From contig JAMFSA010000188.1 in assembly GCA_026225055.1 (NCBI GenBank), positions 1 through 64,000 on the forward strand: 64,000 nt of DNA. The letters are read 5' to 3'. The notes beneath the pieces were generated by a model, which was not told the DNA's origin, did not search any database, and saw nothing but the letters and a program-made list of their open reading frames with translations. A program made the position numbers and the translations under genes. Positions 17,117 to 26,157 of the stretch are shown in pieces. Source of the DNA: Mucilaginibacter xinganensis. GTDB lineage: Bacteria > Bacteroidota > Bacteroidia > Sphingobacteriales > Sphingobacteriaceae. Position 1 is the stretch's first letter. Every line of letters starts with the position of its first letter.

Positions 17117-17893
17117 ATGCTTTTTGAACAAATACGGCAAAAACCGTTTTTTATACTGGGCCCATGTGTAATGGAAAACCAGGAACTATTATATACCGTT
17201 GCTGAAAAAGTTGCCGAAATAGGGCAGAAGTACAATATCCCGGTAGTATTTAAATCATCATTTGATAAAGCTAACCGTACATCAATACACTCATATCGCG
17301 GCCCGGGCATTGAAAAAGGCCTTGAAATGTTGCTGAAAGTAAAAGAACGTTTCGGCTTGCCGGTATTAACTGATATACATGAAAGCTACCAGGCCGCCAT
17401 TGTTGGCGAAGTGGTTGATATATTACAGATCCCTGCTTTCTTATGCCGCCAAACTGATCTTTTAGTCGCGGCAGCAAAAACGGGTAAGATCGTTAATATT
17501 AAAAAGGCGCAATTCTTGTCGGGTCAGGATATGTTTTACCCAGCCCAGAAAGTGATTGAAGCGGGCAATAACCAAGTGATATTAACCGAACGCGGCAATA
17601 TGTATGGGTATAACAACCTTGTTGTCGATTTTAGGAATATCCATGACCTGAAAACCTTCGGCCATCCGGTATGTATGGATTGTACGCACTCTGTACAGCG
17701 CCCCGGCGCAGCGGGTGGTAAAACCGGCGGCGACCGTACTTTTGTACCCATGATGGCCCTTGCTGCCAAAGCGTTTGGTGCTGATGGTTACTTTATGGAA
17801 ACGCATCCCGACCCGGACAATGCCCTCAGCGATGGCCCAAACATGGTTAAATTACACGATCTTGAAAACGTGATAATACCATTGCTTGGATAA
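17117..17893 (+). CDS. kdsA: 3-deoxy-8-phosphooctulonate synthase
   Basis: 258 residues. Condenses phosphoenolpyruvate with arabinose-5-phosphate to Kdo-8-phosphate for the LPS inner core. Family motifs are visible: FILGPCVMEN at the start, VVFKSSFDKANRTSIHSYRGPG, VLTDIHE, IPAFLCRQTDLL, and DCTHSVQRPGAAGGKTGGDR, then the ending METHPDPDNALSDGPNM. It is a little shorter than the E. coli enzyme (284). kdsD follows 49 bases later from its preferred start, so substrate supply and condensation are encoded together. Confidence 0.97.
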   Translation: MLFEQIRQKPFFILGPCVMENQELLYTVAEKVAEIGQKYNIPVVFKSSFDKANRTSIHSYRGPGIEKGLEMLLKVKERFGLPVLTDIHESYQAAIVGEVVDILQIPAFLCRQTDLLVAAAKTGKIVNIKKAQFLSGQDMFYPAQKVIEAGNNQVILTERGNMYGYNNLVVDFRNIHDLKTFGHPVCMDCTHSVQRPGAAGGKTGGDRTFVPMMALAAKAFGADGYFMETHPDPDNALSDGPNMVKLHDLENVIIPLLG

Positions 17894-17942
17894 TTTATTT
17901 GAAATTAAAAACCATACTATTGAACGGGATTTATATAACACA

Positions 17943-18875
17943 ATGAAAGATATTGCCAAAAGGGTTTTTGATATTGAAATTGAAGCCTTGCAGCATGTTG
18001 CAGGTTTAATTGATGATGAGTTTACAAAAACAGTAGAGGTTATATTAAAAGCCAATGGTAAGCTTATAGTTATTGGCATAGGTAAATCGGGGCTTATCGG
18101 CAAAAAGATAGCAGCTACGTTATCAAGTACAGGTACCCCCAGTTTCTTTCTGCATCCCGGCGAAGCTTTTCATGGCGACCTGGGTATGGTGGGCGAAAAT
18201 GACCAGGTATTGCTGGTGTCTTATTCGGGAGAAACAGACGAAGTATTAAAGCTCATCCCTTTTTTAAAGTGGAATAAGAATATCATTATAGGCATTACCG
18301 GCAATCCAGAATCAACAATAGCCAAAAATAGCGACTATCATCTTAATATAAATATCACCCGCGAGGCCTGCCCGCTTGCGCTTGCGCCAACCTCGTCAAC
18401 CACCGCCGCTTTAGTTATGGGGGATGCACTTGCGGTGGCCTTAATGGAATCGCGGCAGTTTCAGCAGGAAGATTTTGCCCGTTTTCATCCGGGAGGGAGT
18501 TTGGGCCATAAACTACTTTCAAGAGTAAAGGATCTGATGCGTACCGATAACCTGCCCTTTATAGCAAAGGAGGCTTCATTTACAGAGCTGTTGCTCCGTA
18601 TGTCAGAAGGGCGACTGGGTATGGTAATTGTAGGATCTGCCAGCTACGTAGAAGGTGTAGTTACCGATGGCGACCTTAGGCGGGCGTTATTACGCAATCC
18701 TGATACATCTAAGCTAAGTATAACAGATATGATGTCGCAAAACCCGGTGATTATTAATGGTGAAGAATTTGTAGGGCAGGCAGAAAAATTAATGATGGCG
18801 AAAAAAATAACCACCATACTTGTTGGCAATGCCGAACAAAGAAATATAGCCGGTATTTATCAAATTTATAATTAA
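17943..18875 (+). CDS. kdsD: KpsF/GutQ family arabinose-5-phosphate isomerase
   Basis: 310 residues from ATG 17943. An upstream TTG (17886) would add 19 residues and overlap kdsA, and is less likely. Converts ribulose-5-phosphate to arabinose-5-phosphate, the substrate of KdsA. The SIS domain (about 30-170) has GIGKSGLIGKKIAATLSSTGTPSFF and HPGEAFHGDLGM with the key His. Two CBS domains follow (about 200-310: VKDLMRTDNLPFI and ITDMMSQNPV). Operon partner of kdsA. Confidence 0.94.
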   Translation: MKDIAKRVFDIEIEALQHVAGLIDDEFTKTVEVILKANGKLIVIGIGKSGLIGKKIAATLSSTGTPSFFLHPGEAFHGDLGMVGENDQVLLVSYSGETDEVLKLIPFLKWNKNIIIGITGNPESTIAKNSDYHLNINITREACPLALAPTSSTTAALVMGDALAVALMESRQFQQEDFARFHPGGSLGHKLLSRVKDLMRTDNLPFIAKEASFTELLLRMSEGRLGMVIVGSASYVEGVVTDGDLRRALLRNPDTSKLSITDMMSQNPVIINGEEFVGQAEKLMMAKKITTILVGNAEQRNIAGIYQIYN

Positions 18876-19139
18876 CACTCCTATATAAGGTGAAGTTTTA
18901 TAATTTGTTAACTCAAATGTCAAATATAATATACTGTTGTGCAATACTTAACTAATAGTGATACAAGTTTAGTGATTTTATAGATTTCTATTTTTAGATT
19001 TTTATGATTTTACTAAAAGATTAGCTATAATTTTCTAAATTTGTTCGATACGAGTTAAACCATATAAAATTTTCATATTGCAAACTTTTAGAAGCATTCT
19101 GTTTAACCAATTTTATATGTTTCGTAACAGGAAGAATAC

Positions 19140-20543
19140 ATGATTCACAGGTACGCAACTTTTATTAAGGCCGTCAATCTTACCACCGATTATATTATAT
19201 TAAATATAAGTATGGTGATCTCTTATTTTATAGTTGATAAATCCAACTTTTTTTGGATTAACAATAAAAATTATCTGCCTATCGTATTAGTCTTTAATCT
19301 CATTTGGCTGCTGGCAGCTAACATTACAGGTCTGTATGAACATGTTTTAAATAAAGATTCTATTAAAACATACAGGGGAGTAATTAAAACATACTTCATT
19401 TTTGTGAGTTTTATATGCTTCACTATAATAATCCTGATTGGTACTAAGCCGTATTTCATTACTCGCGAATACCTCTTTTATTCACTGGCGTTATTTGGAT
19501 TTTTACTGGGTTTGTGGAAGTTAATATTCCTGGGTATCCGTAAAAGCGATCGTACCTCCTTAATTGATAATCGTAATGTGGTTATTGTAGGCGGCGGTAG
19601 GATAGGGTATGATCTTTATCATTTCTTTGATCAAAACAAAGAACGTGGTTATAACCTGATTGGTTTTTTTGATGATCATTCAGAAAAAGTAAAAGATAAA
19701 CATTTATATCTGGGTAGTACCGATGAATGTATAAACTACGTGATAGCAAACAAGGTTGATGAGATATTTTGTACGTTGCCTAACTCCAAAGCCGATAAGA
19801 TTGAAAAGCTGATGCTTGATGCTGATAAAAATCTTATTCGTTTTAAGTTTATACCCGAGTATTACGATTACGCTAAAAAGCCTACTTACATACAAAGTTT
19901 TGGTCATATACCTGTTATATCGGTAAGACCAGAACCGCTTGAAAATATATTGAACAGGGCTATAAAACGCCTTTTCGACTGTGTTTTCTCCATATTTGTT
20001 ATACTATTTATTTTTAGCTGGTTATTTCCTATACTGGCTATAATTATAAAGATCCAATCACCTGGCCCTGTTTTCTTTGTTCAGCTTCGTTCAGGGCGCG
20101 ATAATAACCCGTTTAAATGCTACAAATTCAGGAGCATGCGTGTAAATTCAGATTCGGATAAAAAACAAGCCAGCCGTAACGATTCCCGTATAACAAAAAT
20201 TGGCGCGTTTATGCGTAAAACCAGTTTAGATGAGCTACCTCAGTTTTTTAACGTATTAATGGGTAACATGTCAGTAGTAGGGCCGAGGCCGCATATGATA
20301 AGCCACACTGAGCAATATTCCCAGCTAATTGATAAGTTTATGGTAAGGCATTTTCTTAAACCGGGTATTACCGGCTGGGCACAAATAAAAGGCCTGAGAG
20401 GGGAAACCAAAGATACCGAAAGTATGCTTAAACGCGTTGAGGCGGATGTTTGGTACCTGGAGAACTGGTCGTTCCTGCTTGATCTTAAAATTATTTTCTT
20501 AACTTTTTGGGGAACCATTAAAGGTGACGAAAACGCGTTTTAA
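19140..20543 (+). CDS. Undecaprenyl-phosphate sugar phosphotransferase (WcaJ/WbaP type)
   Basis: 467 residues. Four or five N-terminal membrane helices (about 10-120) are followed by a cytosolic CoA_binding_3/Rossmann-like domain (NVVIVGGGRIGYDLYHFF), then one further hydrophobic hairpin and the bacterial sugar-transferase domain. That last domain shows KRLFDCVFS, GPVFFVQLRSGRDNNPFKCYKFRSM, TSLDELPQFFNVLMGNMSVVGPRP and KPGITGWAQIKGLRGET. It loads the first sugar-1-phosphate onto undecaprenyl phosphate to begin exopolysaccharide repeat synthesis. The other assembly genes lie 36 kb away at 56-64 kb. Confidence 0.95.
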   Translation: MIHRYATFIKAVNLTTDYIILNISMVISYFIVDKSNFFWINNKNYLPIVLVFNLIWLLAANITGLYEHVLNKDSIKTYRGVIKTYFIFVSFICFTIIILIGTKPYFITREYLFYSLALFGFLLGLWKLIFLGIRKSDRTSLIDNRNVVIVGGGRIGYDLYHFFDQNKERGYNLIGFFDDHSEKVKDKHLYLGSTDECINYVIANKVDEIFCTLPNSKADKIEKLMLDADKNLIRFKFIPEYYDYAKKPTYIQSFGHIPVISVRPEPLENILNRAIKRLFDCVFSIFVILFIFSWLFPILAIIIKIQSPGPVFFVQLRSGRDNNPFKCYKFRSMRVNSDSDKKQASRNDSRITKIGAFMRKTSLDELPQFFNVLMGNMSVVGPRPHMISHTEQYSQLIDKFMVRHFLKPGITGWAQIKGLRGETKDTESMLKRVEADVWYLENWSFLLDLKIIFLTFWGTIKGDENAF

Positions 20544-20545
20544 AA

Positions 20546-21325
20546 ATGCCTGTTTTTATTGATCAACTGAATAACGCAGTAAATCTTCCGGTCACTCCTA
20601 AAAGGATCATATCTATAGTACCTTCACAAACCGAATTATTGTTTGATTTAGACCTTGATGAAAAGATAGCTGGTATTACCAATTTCTGCACCCATCCGGG
20701 TGATAAAATCAAGTTAATAACTAAAGTTGGTGGCACTAAAAAGCTTAACATCGAGCTTATAAAGGAATTAAATCCCGACCTCATCATCGCCAATAAAGAA
20801 GAAAACGACCGGGCACAGGTTGAGGAGCTGATAAAATACTTCCCGGTTTGGATAAGTGATATCAATAACCTGCAAGGCGCTGTTGAAATGATTACTAATG
20901 TAGGAAATATGCTTGATTGTAAAACACAGGCCGAAACACTCAGTTATTCAATAATTCATCAATTCGATCAACTTAAACCATCGCCACTAAAACTACGTGT
21001 TGCTTACTTAATATGGCGCAAACCCTATATGGTTGCGGGTAATGATACTTTTATTAATAGTATGCTACAGCAATGCGGATTGATAAATGTATTTGATTTA
21101 AGCAGATATCCTGAAGTAAATGAGGAAATGCTTATCAATGCTAATCCCAACCTGGTATTCCTTTCATCAGAACCATATCCATTTGCAGAAAAACATGTGG
21201 CTGAATTTAAAGCAATATTGCCCAATGCTAATATAATGTTGGTTGACGGGGAGATGTTTTCATGGTATGGGAGCAGGTTGTTATTAGCGCCGCAATATAT
21301 GTCGGGGTTAATAAGTACCGTATAA
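20546..21325 (+). CDS. Helical-backbone metal receptor / BtuF-like substrate-binding protein
   Basis: 259 residues. The periplasmic-binding-protein fold of the BtuF/FecB type is shown by PKRIISIVPSQTELLFDLDLDEKIAGITNFC and LNPDLIIANKEENDRAQVEEL. No signal peptide or lipobox is present, although the family is normally exported; similar leaderless proteins occur in many Bacteroidota. It begins 2 bases after the sugar-transferase stop, so it is co-transcribed, but no transporter permease is nearby. The ligand (cobalamin or another chelate) is not shown. Confidence 0.82.
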   Translation: MPVFIDQLNNAVNLPVTPKRIISIVPSQTELLFDLDLDEKIAGITNFCTHPGDKIKLITKVGGTKKLNIELIKELNPDLIIANKEENDRAQVEELIKYFPVWISDINNLQGAVEMITNVGNMLDCKTQAETLSYSIIHQFDQLKPSPLKLRVAYLIWRKPYMVAGNDTFINSMLQQCGLINVFDLSRYPEVNEEMLINANPNLVFLSSEPYPFAEKHVAEFKAILPNANIMLVDGEMFSWYGSRLLLAPQYMSGLISTV

Positions 21326-21431
21326 AACATCTAAAATTGTTATAGTTATCAGGGTGGCGAAAATTAAATGGCTAATGATTAATGGCTTACGTAATTATGC
21401 TAAATAAATTTTATTCTTTACCATTTTACGC

Positions 21432-21439
21432 TATCTTTG
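21432..21439 (+). promoter_or_regulatory. -7 element of the tRNA-Leu(UAG) promoter
   Basis: TATCTTTG (TAnnTTTG) begins 27 bases before the mature tRNA 5' end, with TTTT at 21409-21412 exactly 19 bases upstream as a near-match -33. The position suits a stable-RNA promoter. Confidence 0.6.
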
Positions 21440-21458
21440 CACCTCACAAAATCCTAAT

Positions 21459-21540
21459 GCGGAAGTGGCGTAATTGGTAGCCGCACCAGACTTAGGATCT
21501 GGCGCCGCGAGGCGTGGGGGTTCGAGTCCCTTCTTCCGCA
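21459..21540 (+). tRNA. tRNA-Leu (anticodon UAG)
   Basis: An 82-base class II tRNA. Acceptor GCGGAAG pairs with CTTCCGC, discriminator A at 21540, and CCA is not encoded. Anticodon stem CCAGA/TCTGG holds loop CTTAGGA with TAG at 21493-21495. The long variable arm and GGGTTCGAGTCCC T-arm are present. Confidence 0.96.
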
Positions 21541-21549
21541 CTGAATAAA

Positions 21550-21590
21550 AAAACCTCTCTAAAGCAATTTAGAGAGGTTTTTTGTTTTTT
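21550..21590 (+). terminator. Terminator after tRNA-Leu(UAG)
   Basis: A 14-bp perfect stem (21550-21563 with 21568-21581, AAAACCTCTCTAAA/TTTAGAGAGGTTTT) with loop GCAA, then TTTGTTTTTT. Confidence 0.9.
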
Positions 21591-21647
21591 AACGATTTTA
21601 TGCGTTAACTTTAATTAATTAATAGGTAATAACCAATTTTAATCACA

Positions 21648-23174
21648 ATGGAGAATCAACCAAACACTAAACTAACAGGCAGCTTTAAGCCCTTAAAGGC
21701 AGGTGCTAATTTGCAGGATACCAGCAAAGACGAATTTATAACTGTTACAGTACGCCTGCGCAGGCAAAAGGCACTGCCCGCAGATGCAATTAAAGGTAAT
21801 TTTTTAAGCCGCGAAACCTATGAAAACGAGTATGGTGCCGCTTTAGAAGAGGCGGAACAAGTGGAAAATTACGCGCATGAATATGGTTTAACTACGGTAT
21901 CGGTAAACCTGGCCCGCCGGAGTGTGCATTTAACGGGCACGATAAGTGAATTTGAAAAAGCCTTTAATACCACTGTAAAGAGCGAGAATAATTTTAGGGT
22001 CTTAGCGTCGGAAGTGCAGGTTCCTGAGGCACTGAAAGATGTAATTGTGGGCGTATTTGGATTGGATAACCATCCTATAGCCCGCCCGATGTTCCAAATA
22101 GCAAAAAGCGAAGGGAAGATCGTTTCGCACGCGGCGGCACCCCAGGCTTTTACACCTAATCAATTAGCCGGGATATATGGCTTCCCGACAGGGGTAAATG
22201 GCAAGGGCCAATGTATAGCAATAATAGAATTAGGCGGTGGTTATCGAACTAAAGACATTACGGCTTACTTTAAAGAAATTGGTGTTACCAAGCCAACGGT
22301 AAAAGCGGTATCCGTTGATGGAGGAAAGAATAGCCCTTCAACAGCCGATGGAGCCGATGGTGAAGTTATGCTTGATATTGAAGTTGCAGGGGCCGTAGCT
22401 CCCGGTGCAAAAATTGTTGTTTATTTTGCAGGCAATACCGACCAGGGGTTTCTGGATGCTATAACCAAGGCTATACATGACACGCAAAACAAGCCATCGG
22501 TTATCTCCATTAGTTGGGGGTCAGCAGAAGTAAACTGGACACAGCAGGCTTTCGATAATTTTAACGAAGCTTTTAAAACTGCTGCTGCCCTGGGTGTAAG
22601 TGTTTGTATAGCCTCCGGTGATAGCGGCTCAAGAGACGATCAAACCGATGGTAAGGTGCACGTGGATTTTCCGGCATCAAGTCCATATGCGCTGGCGTGC
22701 GGTGGTACTAAGCTAACAGTAAATGGTACCCAGATCGCATCAGAAGTGGTATGGCATGAATCAAGTGACTCAGCAGGTGGTGGCGGGGTAAGCACCTATT
22801 TTCCATTGCCGGATTATCAGGCCAATGCTAATGTTCCGTTGGAGCTCGATACTCAATTTAAAGGTAGGGGCGTACCTGATGTAGCAGGAGACGCAGATCC
22901 TGATACCGGTTATAAAGTAAGGGTAGACGGGCAGGATATGGTTATAGGCGGAACAAGCGCGGTAGCTCCCTTAATGGCCGGGTTAATTGCTCTTATTAAT
23001 GAACAAACTGGCAAACCTGCCGGTGATATTCATGCGCAGATATATGCCAACCCGGGTTTGTTACGTGATATAACAAGCGGTGACAATAAAACTACATCTG
23101 CGAATACAGGCTATGCCGCCGGACCAGGCTGGGATGCCTGTACGGGTTTGGGTGTATTATCAAAGCTGAGTTAA
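21648..23174 (+). CDS. S53 family serine-carboxyl peptidase (kumamolisin/sedolisin-like)
   Basis: 508 residues. The N-terminal about 165 residues form the pro-kumamolisin activation domain (TVRLRRQK ... FEKAFNTTVK). The sedolisin catalytic residues are visible: Glu239 and Asp243 in DGEVMLDIEVAG, Ser437 in GGTSAVAPLMAG. The oxyanion-hole segment is SGDSGSRDD. These enzymes are acid endopeptidases that mature by self-cleavage, and are normally secreted. No signal peptide is seen, and no in-frame start upstream supplies one. It is preceded by the tRNA terminator and so is transcribed alone. Confidence 0.95.
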   Translation: MENQPNTKLTGSFKPLKAGANLQDTSKDEFITVTVRLRRQKALPADAIKGNFLSRETYENEYGAALEEAEQVENYAHEYGLTTVSVNLARRSVHLTGTISEFEKAFNTTVKSENNFRVLASEVQVPEALKDVIVGVFGLDNHPIARPMFQIAKSEGKIVSHAAAPQAFTPNQLAGIYGFPTGVNGKGQCIAIIELGGGYRTKDITAYFKEIGVTKPTVKAVSVDGGKNSPSTADGADGEVMLDIEVAGAVAPGAKIVVYFAGNTDQGFLDAITKAIHDTQNKPSVISISWGSAEVNWTQQAFDNFNEAFKTAAALGVSVCIASGDSGSRDDQTDGKVHVDFPASSPYALACGGTKLTVNGTQIASEVVWHESSDSAGGGGVSTYFPLPDYQANANVPLELDTQFKGRGVPDVAGDADPDTGYKVRVDGQDMVIGGTSAVAPLMAGLIALINEQTGKPAGDIHAQIYANPGLLRDITSGDNKTTSANTGYAAGPGWDACTGLGVLSKLS

Positions 23175-23184
23175 GAGGGTTTTA

Positions 23185-24084
23185 TTAATTTCTGAATGAT
23201 GATGGAGCTGCACTTGTTTGCTTTTTAAAAAAATGGTTAAAGTGCGCAGGGTACTCAAAGCCAAGGCAATTACTGATCTCTGCAATATTCCAGTTGGTGT
23301 GTTTTAGTAATGCCTTTGCTTCCGCTATCATTCGTTCAAATATTACTTCTGTAGTAGTTTTTCCTGTAGTTTGTCTTATCGCACGGTTAAGGTGATTTAC
23401 ATGGATGCAAAGTTCTTGTGCAAAATCTTTTGCCGAGCGCATCCTGATTTGCTGTGAAAGGGATTCGATAGGAAATTGCCGTTCCAGTATATCATTAAAA
23501 ACAGCTGTAATGCGGGCATTGGCGTTGATATACTGATACAGCGTTTCAGATGGTTCCATTTTTAAAGCATAATGGATCATTTCAGTTATATAACTCCTGA
23601 TCAGGTCATATTTAAAAGGGTAAGCCGAAGCTATTTCATCCTGTATCTTTTTATAAATGTTAGTCAATTGCTCATCCTGGTGGTCATTGAGCACATAAGC
23701 AGTTTTTGCTCCTGGCGCAAACATGGGCAGATCCTTAATACTGCTGCGGATATGATCGCTGAAAAAGGCTTCTTTAAAAATGCAGTAGTACCCGGTGGTA
23801 TCAGTTGTTAATGGCTCAAATTTATAGGGCACCATCGGGTTAAAAAACAATAGGGTAGCCCCTGAAACTTCAAGACTTTTATCGGCATAGTGAAAAATAT
23901 GCTTTCCACGTATTAGCATAATTTTATAAAAATCCCGGCGGGTGTACTTTACAGGAGTTGCACCATGTCTGGTTTTATCTTCAAAATTGAAGATATTGAA
24001 ATGCCCAACGTCCTTTTTTAAGTCATCGGGCATCCAGTTAAACTTTCGCTGGTAAAATTGCTCAAGTGTTTCTGTTTCGGCCAT
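23185..24084 (-). CDS. AraC family transcriptional regulator
   Basis: 299 residues, clearly paralogous to the AraC at 16077-16985 in both the N-terminal (GHFNIFNFEDKTR, YTRRDFYKIMLIRGKHIFHYADKS) and DNA-binding halves (NIAEISNCLGFEYPAHFNHFFKKQTSAAPSSFR). It lies 18 bases downstream of an SDR gene on the same strand, probably one operon. The sister regulator also neighbours an SDR gene. The effector is unknown. It ends 10 bases from the convergent S53 peptidase stop. Confidence 0.92.
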   Translation of the reverse strand: MAETETLEQFYQRKFNWMPDDLKKDVGHFNIFNFEDKTRHGATPVKYTRRDFYKIMLIRGKHIFHYADKSLEVSGATLLFFNPMVPYKFEPLTTDTTGYYCIFKEAFFSDHIRSSIKDLPMFAPGAKTAYVLNDHQDEQLTNIYKKIQDEIASAYPFKYDLIRSYITEMIHYALKMEPSETLYQYINANARITAVFNDILERQFPIESLSQQIRMRSAKDFAQELCIHVNHLNRAIRQTTGKTTTEVIFERMIAEAKALLKHTNWNIAEISNCLGFEYPAHFNHFFKKQTSAAPSSFRN

Positions 24085-24102
24085 ATTGCAAAATTAAAAC
24101 AA

Positions 24103-24945
24103 TTAACCCGGGAAATCTGTACTCAAAGTCAGGTCTTTCCATTGCTCCAGGTCATTACCTAACTGGGTGATCTTTGCTGAGGCCCTGGCATATGCATCGC
24201 TTCCTAAAAATAATCTTACCGGAGGTTCAGGATTTTCAGCAAGCACTATAAAAACTTCAGCTGCCCTGTCAGGATCACCCGCCTGTTTGCCGTTCATGGT
24301 ATTGTATTTGGCATGCGAATCCCTGATAGCCTGGTAATCATTGATCGTATTTTCTGCCATTACTAATGATTCAGCTGAAAGAAATTCAGTACGGAATCCG
24401 CCCGGTGCAACAACGGTTACCTTTATACCTAAGGCACGCACTTCTTCAGCCAGAACTTCCGTCATGCCGGTTATCGCGAATTTTGTTGCTGCATATACAC
24501 TCCATCCTGTAGCCCCTGCAAAGCCGCCAATAGAAGAAATATTAATAATATGCCCAGATCTTTGGGCACGCATAACAGGCAATGCATGGTGAATAACCTT
24601 GATGGTGGCAAAAACATTTACGTTAAAATTATTATAAACATCTTCTTGCGATAGTTCTTCAATAGAACCGCCTATGCCATAACCAGCATTGTTTACAACA
24701 ACATCCAGCTGCCCAAAATGAGCCTGGGTATTTTGAATGGATTGTTTGATGGATTCGTCGCTGGTTAAATCAACTTCCAGTGCAAGGAATTGGTCTTCGT
24801 TAGCTGATCCGACAGCATTTTTTAATTGCTCAGCCGTGCGTGAGGTAGCGGCAACTCTGTAACCCTCGCTTAATAGTTTTTTTGCCAGGGCAAGGCCTAA
24901 ACCTTTTGAAGCACCTGTAATATACCATACTTTTTTTGTGTCCAT
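24103..24945 (-). CDS. SDR family oxidoreductase
   Basis: 280 residues. The N-terminal cofactor motif is TGASKGLGLALAKKL with TSRTAEQL after beta-2, which favours NADPH. NNAGYGIGG and the catalytic Ser/Tyr/Lys (ISSIGGFAGATGWSVYAATKFA) are intact. The C-terminal PGGFRTEF and length are those of classical SDRs often named short-chain dehydrogenase/reductase without substrate. It appears to head an operon with the AraC gene 18 bases downstream. Confidence 0.93.
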   Translation of the reverse strand: MDTKKVWYITGASKGLGLALAKKLLSEGYRVAATSRTAEQLKNAVGSANEDQFLALEVDLTSDESIKQSIQNTQAHFGQLDVVVNNAGYGIGGSIEELSQEDVYNNFNVNVFATIKVIHHALPVMRAQRSGHIINISSIGGFAGATGWSVYAATKFAITGMTEVLAEEVRALGIKVTVVAPGGFRTEFLSAESLVMAENTINDYQAIRDSHAKYNTMNGKQAGDPDRAAEVFIVLAENPEPPVRLFLGSDAYARASAKITQLGNDLEQWKDLTLSTDFPG

Positions 24946-25034
24946 GATCTCAAAATTTTATAACACAAAGGTGAGGTATAATTAATTGATTTGGATTGCC
25001 AGTATCAAACCAATACTTGTCAAATTCAAACAAT

Positions 25035-25328
25035 TCATGGTTGGATATTCAATGCCTGGTATATTTCGGCATAAAGCAAACCACTGCCGCCACCGTAATG
25101 CTGCACCACCGGTATTTTATAATGTGCTTGAATTTGCTTTGATTCGATATCGGTAAGTCCTGCACCTAAAAGCACAACGTCAAATAATATAGTATTACCT
25201 TTTTCAATAGCCTCATCAGCTGCAAAAGCAGCAGTGCCATTCCATCCGGTTTTGTTGTTGAGGAGCCTGAGGATAGTTTTCATGATATCCGGATGTTTCC
25301 CAATAATCAGTATTTCAATATTTTGCAT
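25035..25328 (-). CDS. Small receiver-like protein lacking the phospho-acceptor Asp
   Basis: 97 residues. The pattern (EILIIGKHPDIMKTILRLLN, then FDVVLLGAGLTD, then KIPVVQHYGGGSGLL) follows the beta-alpha order of a CheY-like receiver. Where a receiver has Asp at the end of beta-3 (typically LVLLD), this protein has Gly (VVLLG). The acidic pair after beta-1 is also missing. It is therefore a degenerate receiver or a look-alike, and not expected to be phosphorylated in the usual way. It starts 19 bases after the pirin stop on the same strand and is probably co-transcribed with pirin. Function unknown. Confidence 0.65.
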   Translation of the reverse strand: MQNIEILIIGKHPDIMKTILRLLNNKTGWNGTAAFAADEAIEKGNTILFDVVLLGAGLTDIESKQIQAHYKIPVVQHYGGGSGLLYAEIYQALNIQP

Positions 25329-25347
25329 GAGTTTAACTTTAAGGTTA

Positions 25348-26064
25348 TTAAAAAGACATAGGAACTTCCATTAGCAAAAACTCGGTGTCTTCAAATATCT
25401 CAATATTGAACTTGTCGGTATCCCATATGCCAAAGCCATCTCGTGTGTTTAAAACTTGGCCATCAACTTTTATTGATCCGTTAATAACAAACACATATAC
25501 ACCGTTGCCTTCAGCATTTAATTTGTATTCGGTGTTTAAGCCTTTATCAAAACTACCCAAATTAAACCAGGCATTTTGGTAGATCCATACGCCGTCGTCA
25601 TCAGGTTTAGGAGAGAGGATCTGCTGTAACTTGTTATGGCGATCGTCTTTGTTCAACGTAAGTTGATCGTACCGGGGCTCAACATTTAGCACATTTGGGT
25701 AAACCCATATCTGCAAAAACTGAACAGCCTCATGCTGATCGTCGTTATGTTCTTCGTGAAAAATACCTGTACCAGCGCTCATCACTTGGATATCGCCATC
25801 ATTTATTACGGCAACATTATCCATGCTGTCGTGGTGTTTTAAGCCACCCTTTAACGGAATGGAGATGATCTCCATGTTATCATGCGGGTGTTCGCCAAAG
25901 CCTTCGCCGCCATCAACGGTATCATCATTTAAAACACGAAGCGCACCAAAATGCATCCGCTCGGGATTGTAATATCCGCCGAAACTAAAAGTATGGTAAC
26001 TTTTTAACCAGCCAAGGTCTGCTTTGCCACGTGACGCTGCAGGGTGAAATATTGTTTGTGCCAT
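25348..26064 (-). CDS. Pirin family protein
   Basis: 238 residues, a two-domain cupin. The N-terminal metal site is typical: FHPAASRGKADLGWLKSYHTFSFGGYY and the His-rich segment EHPHDNMEIISIPLKGGLKHHDS. Some bacterial pirins cleave flavonols such as quercetin, while others bind regulators; which applies here is open. Its promoter has an 18-bp motif identical to one before the ring-cleaving dioxygenase at 27719, at the same spacing, so the two are likely co-regulated. Confidence 0.95.
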   Translation of the reverse strand: MAQTIFHPAASRGKADLGWLKSYHTFSFGGYYNPERMHFGALRVLNDDTVDGGEGFGEHPHDNMEIISIPLKGGLKHHDSMDNVAVINDGDIQVMSAGTGIFHEEHNDDQHEAVQFLQIWVYPNVLNVEPRYDQLTLNKDDRHNKLQQILSPKPDDDGVWIYQNAWFNLGSFDKGLNTEYKLNAEGNGVYVFVINGSIKVDGQVLNTRDGFGIWDTDKFNIEIFEDTEFLLMEVPMSF

Positions 26065-26084
26065 GATGTTTTTTAATTATATAA

Positions 26085-26135
26085 CAAATTTACGCACACA
26101 GGCTTAGTTAAAAGTTAATGTAGGATAAGAAATGA
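26085..26135 (-). promoter_or_regulatory. Pirin promoter with shared 18-bp operator
   Basis: Read on the minus strand: an 18-bp motif (plus-strand text ATGTAGGATAAGAAATGA at 26118-26135), 25 bases, then TAAATTTG (26085-26092) and 20 bases to the pirin ATG. No TTG is found at the -33 position, consistent with dependence on an activator. The motif and its spacing recur at 28679-28729. Confidence 0.65.
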
Positions 26136-26157
26136 AGAATGTAAGATCTTATTTACA

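Noticed and set aside
18956..18974. Two TAGTG copies upstream of the sugar transferase
   Set aside because: They are 14 bases apart, not 11, and there is no -7 element 33 bases beyond.
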